In this document: positions 58,366 through 64,000 of the stretch, piece by piece | How positions within the stretch are numbered: the stretch's first letter is position 1 | How the letters are laid out: the number at the start of each line of letters is the position of its first letter | NCBI RefSeq assembly: GCF_020177375.1 | Contig: NZ_JAIWHV010000001.1 | Coordinates: forward strand, 372,001 to 436,000 | Direction: 5' to 3' | Source of the DNA: Saliphagus infecundisoli | Lineage (GTDB): Archaea > Halobacteriota > Halobacteria > Halobacteriales > Natrialbaceae | DNA: 64,000 bases | The notes under the pieces: generated by a model | What the model was told of the DNA's origin: nothing | The model's input: only the letters and a program-made list of their open reading frames with translations | Databases searched by the model: none | Program-made: the position numbers and the translations under genes

Positions 58366-58454
58366 CGCTCGCCCTAACGAACCCCGCCGTTTACCGCTAC
58401 CGGTTCGGCCGGCGGCGACGAAAGGCCTATACTCCGGGCTCGTCACCCCTCCCT

Positions 58455-58778
58455 ATGAGCTTAGAGGAGTTGAACGACGACGTCTCTACCACCTACTCCG
58501 ATCTCGGCGACGAACTCTCGATATCGCTCGACCGCGAGACCAGAAACGAACTCGCCCTCCTCTCGTCGGCCCTGGGACCCGACGAGAGCGACGAACTCGT
58601 CCGGCGGGCGATCCACATGCTGTTCCAGTCGGCCGTCGAGACCGGGAACCTCGACTTTCACCTCCGGTCGGGCTACGACGTCACCTACGACGAGTACCTC
58701 TCGGGGATGACCTACGAGGAGATGACCGGCGGCGACCAGTATCCCGCGATGGACGACGAACGGCGCTACCAGTTCTAG
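58455..58778 (+). CDS. Ribbon-helix-helix-like haloarchaeal protein
   Basis: A 107-residue protein whose middle part (ELSISLDRETRNELALLSSALGP, DESDELVRRAIHMLFQSAVE) reads as a strand-helix-helix of the MetJ/Arc type. A C-terminal region follows (DFHLRSGYDVTYDEYLSGMTYEEMTG). DNA binding is inference. The stop overlaps by four bases the end of the convergent Bat-like regulator. Confidence 0.6.
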   Translation: MSLEELNDDVSTTYSDLGDELSISLDRETRNELALLSSALGPDESDELVRRAIHMLFQSAVETGNLDFHLRSGYDVTYDEYLSGMTYEEMTGGDQYPAMDDERRYQF

Positions 58779-59464
58779 GCTTCCCGCTTCTCGCGCTCGT
58801 TCTCGGTGCCGTCTTCGCGCCCGATGACGACGGTGTTCTCGACTAACGCCTCGTGGCCCCGCCGGAGGCGTTCGGACAGCGCCTGGTGGGAGACGTCCAT
58901 TTCCTCGGCGAGTTCGGTCATCGAGGTGTCCCTAGGGATCTCGTAATACCCTCTCTCGAAGGCCGAAAGCAGGGTGTCCTGCTGGCTGTCGGTCAGGCCG
59001 AAGCGGCCCTTTCGGCCGTCATCGACGTTGTAGATCGTGTAGATGTCCATCCGCAGGCCCTGGTCCTCGCAGTAGTCGTGGGTCCGCGAGAGGGCGTCCC
59101 GGGTCGGAAACAGGATGCGGAGCGTCCAGTCGTCGCCGTTGCCCTGTGCGGAAAGGATCGCCCCGTCCTCCTCGACCAGGATCTGCACCAGGGTGTCGAT
59201 CTGATCGACCCACTCCATCCGGTACAGTCGTTCTTCCTCCAGATCAGCGAGCCGGTCGAACTCCTCGACGCTGTCGTCGTCTTCCAGTACGGACTCGATC
59301 TCGCCGACGCTCGGCCCGTCGATCCAGACGTAGGGCATGACGTGATCCGTGTCGTGAGCGACGACCCGCTCGATCTCGTACTGGAGGTCCTCGAACCGCG
59401 CTGCGGTCTGGCTCAGTGCGAACTCCTCGGCTGCCAGTCCGATCTCGACGACCGTTCCTCCCAT
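58775..59464 (-). CDS. HTH-10 (Bat-like) transcriptional regulator
   Basis: A 229-residue regulator: a sensor-like N-terminal half (ALSQTAARFEDLQYEIERVVAHD; YRMEWVDQIDTLVQILVEEDGAILSA) and the C-terminal HTH-10 domain (LTDSQQDTLLSAFERGYYEIPRDTSMTELAEEMDVSHQALSERLRRGHEAL). It shares layout and the SHQALSERLRR helix with the regulator at 47211. The signal and targets are unknown. ATG 59464 puts MGGTVVEIGL at the start. Confidence 0.85.
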   Translation of the reverse strand: MGGTVVEIGLAAEEFALSQTAARFEDLQYEIERVVAHDTDHVMPYVWIDGPSVGEIESVLEDDDSVEEFDRLADLEEERLYRMEWVDQIDTLVQILVEEDGAILSAQGNGDDWTLRILFPTRDALSRTHDYCEDQGLRMDIYTIYNVDDGRKGRFGLTDSQQDTLLSAFERGYYEIPRDTSMTELAEEMDVSHQALSERLRRGHEALVENTVVIGREDGTENEREKREA

Positions 59465-59514
59465 GGCCGGGGCGTCGGCTTGCGTGCGTAAGTACCCTGC
59501 TCTTTCCGATCGTC

Positions 59515-60552
59515 TCACCGCGGCCGGACGCCCGTTCCCGGCCGCTCCGCCTCGAGGTCGATCCGTCCGCCCTCCATCGGGACCCCCTCGTATGGGTCGT
59601 CGGCGAGCAGCAGGGAGCCGTCGAGGTCGGCATAGTCCAGCAGGGGTGCGAGCTGACACGCCGCCGCGATCGAGGCGTTCGACTCGGTCATACAGCCGGC
59701 CATTACTTCGAGCCCGTGGGCGCGGGCGGCGTGAATCATCCGGAACGCCTCCCGGAGCCCGCCACACTTCATCAGCTTGATGTTCGCGACGTCGCATCGC
59801 CCCGCGACCCGCGGAACGTCGGCGAGGGTGACACAGGACTCGTCGGCGGCGATCGGTAGCGCCGACCGCTCGTAGACGAAGCGGAGGCCCTCGGGGTCTT
59901 CGGCCGGAACGGGCTGTTCGACGAACGCGACGTCTTCGTCCGCGAGCCGGTCGATCTTCCGGACGGCCTCCCGGGGAGTCCAGGCCTCGTTTGCGTCCAC
60001 GGTGAGGGTCGCGTCGGGAGCGACGTCCCGGACCGTCCGGACGATCTCCCCGTCGCGGTCGGTGCCGAGTTTGACTTTCAACCTGCCGTGGCCCCGCTCG
60101 ATGGCGGTCTCGGCTTTCTCGCGCATCCGCTCGGCGTCGTCGATCCCGATGGTGTAGGAGGTCTCGACGGTCTCCGTCGGGTCGAGTCCCCAGTAGCGAT
60201 GGAGCGGGAGGTCGAGGCGCTTTGCGACGAGGTCGTGGCAGGCGATGCTCACCGCACAGCGGGCCGCGGGATTCCCCGCAACGGTCTCGCGCATCCGGCG
60301 TTCGATCCGCGCGAGTTGGTGGGGATCGCCGACGTCCTCGACGGCCGCGAGCAGGTCGGGGAGCACCGCCGCGACGGTGGCGACGGTCTCGCCGTAGTGA
60401 GTCGAGGGGGCGCCGGCACCGATCCCTACCGTCCCGTCCCCGTCGGTGATCCGGACGACGACGGTCTCCGCGGTCGTCTGGGTCCCCCGGGCGATCGTAA
60501 AGGGGTACTCGAGCGGGAGGGCCACTCGCTCGAACTCCGTCTCGAGGCTCAC
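59515..60552 (-). CDS. dgcA: Enolase-superfamily epimerase (probable DgcA, N-acetyl-D-glutamate racemase)
   Basis: A 345-residue member of the dipeptide-epimerase group: TIARGTQTTAETVVVRI, VGIGAGAPSTHYGET, KVKLGTD with the catalytic lysine, TLTVDANEAWTP, FVEQPVPAEDPEGL, IAADESCVTLADV, and IKLMKCGGLREAF with the second lysine. The GTG at 60552 overlaps the upstream DUF1611 gene by four bases. That pairing is known for DgcN-DgcA, in which D-glutamate is acetylated and then racemised. The alternative annotation is L-Ala-D/L-Glu epimerase. Confidence 0.8.
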   Translation of the reverse strand: MSLETEFERVALPLEYPFTIARGTQTTAETVVVRITDGDGTVGIGAGAPSTHYGETVATVAAVLPDLLAAVEDVGDPHQLARIERRMRETVAGNPAARCAVSIACHDLVAKRLDLPLHRYWGLDPTETVETSYTIGIDDAERMREKAETAIERGHGRLKVKLGTDRDGEIVRTVRDVAPDATLTVDANEAWTPREAVRKIDRLADEDVAFVEQPVPAEDPEGLRFVYERSALPIAADESCVTLADVPRVAGRCDVANIKLMKCGGLREAFRMIHAARAHGLEVMAGCMTESNASIAAACQLAPLLDYADLDGSLLLADDPYEGVPMEGGRIDLEAERPGTGVRPR

Positions 60553-61562
60553 AGCACCGCCTCCAGCAGGTCGGCGGCGTCCCGGCGGATGGGGTCGGTC
60601 GCTGGGGCGTCGAGTTCGGCCTCGTAGGCCGCGATGGCCTCGCCGGCCGCGCCCTCCTCGAGGCCGGCGGTGTTCAGCGTGCCGGCGACGACGGGGGCCG
60701 GCGCGACGGGGGCGGCGAGCGATTCGTAGAGATCCACGTACTCCGATATCGGCGGAAGCTCGAATGATTCGTAGCCGTGGATCGCTTCCCGGCCGGCCTC
60801 GTGACAGAGCACCAGCAGATCGGGCGCGGCGCCGTGGAGGATGCCACAGGTGACCGCCGAATAGGCGGGGTGGACGATGCTGCCCTGGCCCTCGACGAAG
60901 AGGTAGTCGTACTCCCCGCCTCGCTCGACGACCATCTCTTCGACGGCGCCCGCGGTGAAGTCGCTGACGACGCGGTCGACCGGATTCCCCCAGCCCTCGA
61001 TCATGATCCCGGTCTGGCCGGTCGGGATCACGCAGGCGTCGTGGCCCGCCTCCCGGGCGGCGCGGGCGAGTTCCATCGTGGCCGTCATCTTCCCGACCGA
61101 GCAGTCGGTACCGACCGTCAGAACGACCTCGGCGTCGACCTCGCCCGCGATCCCCTCCGCGACCGAGAGGTCCTCGGGGGGTTTGCGGACGTCCCACAGG
61201 TCGGCGCCGTACTCCGCGGCGAGGGCCGCGAACTCCTCGTCGTCGGCGAGGAAGTAGTGGAGCCCGGAGATCACGTCACAGCCCCGCTCGAGGGCGGCGC
61301 GGACGTCCCCGCGCCAGCTCTCCTCGAACCCGCCGCCGATCGGCGAGATCCCGATCAGGAGGGCGTCGGCCGCGGGGACCTCGTCCATGCCCGCGACGAT
61401 CGGGGCGTCCCGTACGTCGCCCGCCAGGTGGTCTTTGACCCGCTCGCCCGCCCGGTCGCGGTCGATGACGGCGACGACGTTCCGGTCGCCGTAGCGGAGC
61501 ACTCCGGTGGCGGTCTTCGCCAGGTCGGGGAACTTCTCGTGTGCGAGGATCGCGACGTCCAT
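60549..61562 (-). CDS. dgcN: DUF1611 protein, probable DgcN (D-glutamate N-acetyltransferase)
   Basis: A 337-residue protein of the DUF1611 family: an N-terminal Rossmann-like part (RNVVAVIDRDRAGERVKDHLAGD), a P-loop-like VGTDCSVGKMTATMEL, IPTGQTGIMIEGWGNPVDRVVSDFTAGAVEEMV, and FVEGQGSIVHPAYSAVTCGILHG. DgcN acetylates D-glutamate for racemisation by DgcA. It leads a two-gene operon. The pathway call follows from family and pairing, not from visible residues alone. Confidence 0.78.
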   Translation of the reverse strand: MDVAILAHEKFPDLAKTATGVLRYGDRNVVAVIDRDRAGERVKDHLAGDVRDAPIVAGMDEVPAADALLIGISPIGGGFEESWRGDVRAALERGCDVISGLHYFLADDEEFAALAAEYGADLWDVRKPPEDLSVAEGIAGEVDAEVVLTVGTDCSVGKMTATMELARAAREAGHDACVIPTGQTGIMIEGWGNPVDRVVSDFTAGAVEEMVVERGGEYDYLFVEGQGSIVHPAYSAVTCGILHGAAPDLLVLCHEAGREAIHGYESFELPPISEYVDLYESLAAPVAPAPVVAGTLNTAGLEEGAAGEAIAAYEAELDAPATDPIRRDAADLLEAVL

Positions 61563-61604
61563 GGCGGGCTATCGTCGGTTCCCGGGGTAAACGTAGCGGT
61601 CGGA

Positions 61605-61943
61605 TCAGCCGGCGCCGTAGGCCACGAGCTGTCGGGCCCGCTCGCGCCGCGCGAGCAGGACCTCCCGGAGCTGTGGGGGATTTCTGATCCGCGAGTCCTC
61701 GAGGAGCGCCTCGGGGATCTCGAGGGTGTTCGCCGGGACGGCCTCGTCCCCGTGGACCCGGAAGTGGGTCGCGTCGAGTTTCATCACGACCGGGGTGTCG
61801 AGGGGCTCGACGCCCTCGCCGGTCGCGTACAGCTCCCGGTTGACGCGTTCGTGCTGGCCGTCGTCCATCAGGACGCGGTCGCCGTCGGTCGGCGTCACGT
61901 AGAGACGGCCGAGATAGTAGCCTCCCGAAAAGGCCTCGAACAT
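61605..61943 (-). CDS. DUF5802 family protein
   Basis: A 112-residue protein: FEAFSGGYYLGRLYVTP at the start, then VVMKLDATHFRVHGDEAVPANTLEIPEALLEDSRI and a basic helical end. This fits haloarchaeal DUF5802. I chose ATG 61943 because the family begins MFE and a TTATGTTA box at 61968-61975 lies at leaderless distance; ATG 61958 would add five residues. Function unknown. Confidence 0.78.
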   Translation of the reverse strand: MFEAFSGGYYLGRLYVTPTDGDRVLMDDGQHERVNRELYATGEGVEPLDTPVVMKLDATHFRVHGDEAVPANTLEIPEALLEDSRIRNPPQLREVLLARRERARQLVAYGAG

Positions 61944-62218
61944 GATATCAGTACCCATGGGTCGAAGTAACATAACAGTTGGCCGGACGAGTTAAGCCCG
62001 AGCGCTATCAGCGTCCTTTCGGCCGCCACCGCCGCCGGCCCCGGTTCGACGACTGCTACTCGCCGTCCCGCCTGCCGTCAGCCGCCGAACGCGTCTCAAA
62101 CGGTCGGGCGACACAACGGTCGTGAACGGTTCGAACGGAGCGAAAGGGGCGACTGAGACGGGTAAACGATCCGAACGGAACTCCGGGTTTTTTACATTGG
62201 GCGACATGATCGCGACCG

Positions 62219-62773
62219 ATGACCACGATCCGCTCCGCTCTTCTCGTCTTGGCCGTCCTGAGCGTGGTCGTCGCCAGTGCGGGTTCGATCGCCGTCGCCG
62301 ACGGTGACGACGGGACCGACGAGCCGGCCGGCGCCGAGCGCCCGATGGGAACCGAACTCTCGACGTTCCTGCAGTCGAGTACGGCCGACGCCGGCGCGGC
62401 GGTCACGACCGGCATGTTCCTCGCCGGCTACGAGAACGGCGACGCCGACCGCCGCGAGGCCGCCGTCGCCGAACGAACGGCCGAACTCGAGGCGAAGCTC
62501 TCGACGCTCCGGGACGAACACGACCGGCTCTCCGATCGCACCAACGCCTCCTCGATCGCCGACCGGCCCGAGGCCGCCTCGCTCGCCTACACCGCGCAGT
62601 TGACCCGCCTCGAGGCCGAAATCGAGACCCTCGAGCGAGCGATCGACGAGCTCGCGCCCCGGGCCGACGAGGTCGGCATCGAAAGCGAGAGCGTCGCGGA
62701 GCTTCGGACGGGGGCGGCGGAGTTGGCCGAGTCGAACCGTACGGACGCCGGGATCGCGACTGGAACGTCCTGA
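62219..62773 (+). CDS. Secreted helical protein, unknown function
   Basis: A 184-residue protein with a Sec signal peptide (IRSALLVLAVLSVVVASAGSIAVA), a short acidic spacer, and one long helical region (RREAAVAERTAELEAKLSTLRDEHDRL; LTRLEAEIETLERAIDEL) that should form a coiled coil. Two N-x-S/T sites (NASS, NRTD) could be glycosylated. A TTTTTTACATT stretch about 62187-62197 suits a leaderless promoter. I recognise no family. Confidence 0.65.
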   Translation: MTTIRSALLVLAVLSVVVASAGSIAVADGDDGTDEPAGAERPMGTELSTFLQSSTADAGAAVTTGMFLAGYENGDADRREAAVAERTAELEAKLSTLRDEHDRLSDRTNASSIADRPEAASLAYTAQLTRLEAEIETLERAIDELAPRADEVGIESESVAELRTGAAELAESNRTDAGIATGTS

Positions 62774-62834
62774 TTCCTGTCGGATCGCTGTCGGTCAGAC
62801 ACCCTTTTGAGCGCCCGGCTCCTACCGTCCACCG

Positions 62835-63521
62835 ATGGACTCTGCGGCGCTTCTGGACCTTCTGGGCAACGAGAACCGCCGCCGGATCCTCCGACTGCTA
62901 GCGCACAAACCCTGTTATGTCACCGAGATATCCGATTACCTCGGCGTGAGCCCGAAGGCGGTGATCGAACACCTCCGGAAGCTAGAGGAGGCAGGGTTAG
63001 TCGAGAGCCGCACCGACGACCAGCGCCGCAAATATTTCCACATCGCCCGCAACGTCCGCCTCGAGGTCAGCGTCTCGCCGTACGGCTTCGGCGCGAAAAG
63101 CGCCTACCCATCGAACAACAGCTTCGACATTACCACCTGTCGGCACCTCTCGCTGGACGTCTCCTACGACGATTCGAGCGAACTCGACGAACTCCTCCGG
63201 GCCCTGGAGGACCTAGAGGGGCTCGAAAACGAGCTTTCGCTGGCCCAGCGGTGGGTCCAGGGCCGGCTCTGTGACGTCCTCGATCGCATCTCCGAGCACG
63301 TCGGCACCGGACCCGAGAGCCGGATCTATGCCGACGTGCTCGCGAGCATCCGCGAGGAGCCAAAGGGAGTGGGAACGCTCAGCGACCAGGTCGACGCCCC
63401 GCGGGAGGTCATCGGCGAGCTCCTCGAGGAGATGGCCGACGAGGGGATCGTCCGGCGCTCGGAGCGGGGCTGGGAGCTGGCGACCGGCGAGGCGGAAGCC
63501 GAGACCCCCCCGACCGACTGA
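62835..63521 (+). CDS. ArsR-like transcriptional regulator with two winged helices
   Basis: A 228-residue protein. Residues 1-75 are an ArsR-type winged helix (LLGNENRRRILRLLAHKPCYVTEISDYLGVSPKAVIEHLRKLEEAGLVES). The middle (75-150) has LEVSVSPYGFGAKSAYPS and a coiled stretch. Residues about 160-215 hold a second winged helix (VGTLSDQVDAPREVIGELLEEMADEGIVRRSERGWEL). The target is unknown. It converges with thiE, ten bases between stops. Confidence 0.85.
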   Translation: MDSAALLDLLGNENRRRILRLLAHKPCYVTEISDYLGVSPKAVIEHLRKLEEAGLVESRTDDQRRKYFHIARNVRLEVSVSPYGFGAKSAYPSNNSFDITTCRHLSLDVSYDDSSELDELLRALEDLEGLENELSLAQRWVQGRLCDVLDRISEHVGTGPESRIYADVLASIREEPKGVGTLSDQVDAPREVIGELLEEMADEGIVRRSERGWELATGEAEAETPPTD

Positions 63522-63531
63522 TCGTCATCGG

Positions 63532-64000
63532 TCACTCGCTTTCGATTGCCGCCCGAAGCCCCCGTGTCGCGCCCTCGGGATCCGAGCTGGCGGCGATGGC
63601 GCCGACGACGGCGACGCCGGCGGCGCCGGCCTCGACGACGCTCCCGGCGTTGTCGGCCGTGATCCCGCCGATCCCGACGACGGGGATCGACGTCGCCTCC
63701 GCGATCGCCGCGATCCGTTCGGGGCCGATCCCGTCCTTGCGGTCGGCGACGTCCTTCGAGTCGGTGCCGTAGACCGCGCCGACGCCGAGGTAGTCCGCGC
63801 CCGCCTCCTCCGCGCGCCTCGCTTCCGGGGCCGTCGAGGCCGAACAACCGACGATCCGGTCGGGGCCGACCAGCTCGCGGGCGACGGGGACGGGGAGGTC
63901 CGACTGGCCGACGTGGACGCCGTCGGCGTCGATCGCCCGCGCGAGGTCAGCACGGTCGTTGACGATCAGGGGGACGTCCGCCTCGCGAGTGAGCTCCCGG
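63532..64000 (-). CDS. thiE: Thiamine-phosphate synthase, C-terminal part (cut by window edge)
   Basis: The last 155 codons of ThiE: LIVNDRADLARAIDADGVHVGQSDLP, VGCSASTAPEARRAEEAGADYLGVGAVYGTDSKD, and VGIGGITADNAGSVVEAGAAGVAVVGAI. The diphosphate-binding HVGQ and GIGGI loops are clear. It joins the thiazole and pyrimidine halves of thiamine. The N-terminus is beyond base 64000; the TGA is at 63534-63532. Confidence 0.93.
   Translation of the reverse strand, partial: RELTREADVPLIVNDRADLARAIDADGVHVGQSDLPVPVARELVGPDRIVGCSASTAPEARRAEEAGADYLGVGAVYGTDSKDVADRKDGIGPERIAAIAEATSIPVVGIGGITADNAGSVVEAGAAGVAVVGAIAASSDPEGATRGLRAAIESE

Noticed and set aside
1-64000. CRISPR array, insertion sequence, prophage, integrase, tRNA or rRNA genes
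   Set aside because: I looked for regularly spaced repeats, transposase or integrase motifs and tRNA-like arms in the gaps and found none. A dedicated tRNA search could still find something I missed.

Overview
The window is a 64 kb chromosomal segment of a halophilic archaeon (class Halobacteria). The GC content is high. Almost every protein is rich in Asp and Glu, as salt-in proteomes are. Many genes look leaderless, with a TATA-like box about 27 bases before the start codon, and several others use GTG starts. Families I know mainly from haloarchaea recur: DUF5788, DUF5800, DUF5802, DUF5822, HEWD, HTH-10/Bat-like regulators and DacZ. I cannot fix the genus. I saw no rRNA, tRNA, CRISPR array, insertion sequence, integrase or phage gene, and no gene-free stretch longer than 300 bases. 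This reads as core chromosome.

Layout. 1-8.5 kb: electron transfer flavoprotein (etfAB), a bactofilin-like protein, small haloarchaeal proteins, a citramalate/isopropylmalate synthase, a rhomboid, a UbiA prenyltransferase and a lipoprotein. 8.5-17.1 kb: an aminotransferase, the c-di-AMP synthase dacZ with an MscS channel, and a biotin-dependent acyl-CoA carboxylase (pccA, pccB, pccX) split by a frameshifted secreted subtilase. 17.2-22.7 kb: a branched-chain amino-acid ABC importer whose binding-protein gene converges on livHMGF. 22.8-31 kb: an SDR, PolX, and a translation/transcription block (zinc-ribbon protein, EF-1beta, L21e, RpoF, DUF655, L11). 31-36.5 kb: uracil-DNA glycosylase, a DUF4129/DUF58/DUF7519 membrane cluster and an Mrp ATPase. 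36.6-50.7 kb: an eIF2B-like protein, an oxidoreductase behind a palindrome and a mini-ORF, proteasome beta, a thiolase/DUF35 pair, a P-type ATPase with altered metal residues, HflX, GfcR, an acyl-CoA dehydrogenase and a hydrolase.

50.7-55.5 kb is the least understood part. Four same-strand genes encode very acidic proteins. Two of these are paralogues with perfect every-fourth-residue glycine repeats, one of which ends in a SAP/Rho-N-like segment, and a third carries a leucine-rich, GNLLGNLL-type domain. Upstream lie an orphan beta-class DNA methyltransferase and an acidic two-helix membrane protein. I think this is the best candidate for an undescribed system, possibly a self-assembling scaffold; its function is unknown. 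55.7-64 kb: a YIP1 protein, an FMN reductase, MutY, a second Bat-like regulator, a probable D-glutamate pathway (dgcN-dgcA), a two-winged-helix regulator and the end of thiE.

How the genes may fit together: branched-chain amino-acid uptake, acyl-CoA dehydrogenase, ETF, thiolase and propionyl/acetyl-CoA carboxylase make a plausible route for amino-acid and acyl carbon. DacZ beside MscS suggests c-di-AMP-linked osmotic control. These links are inference from gene content and order.
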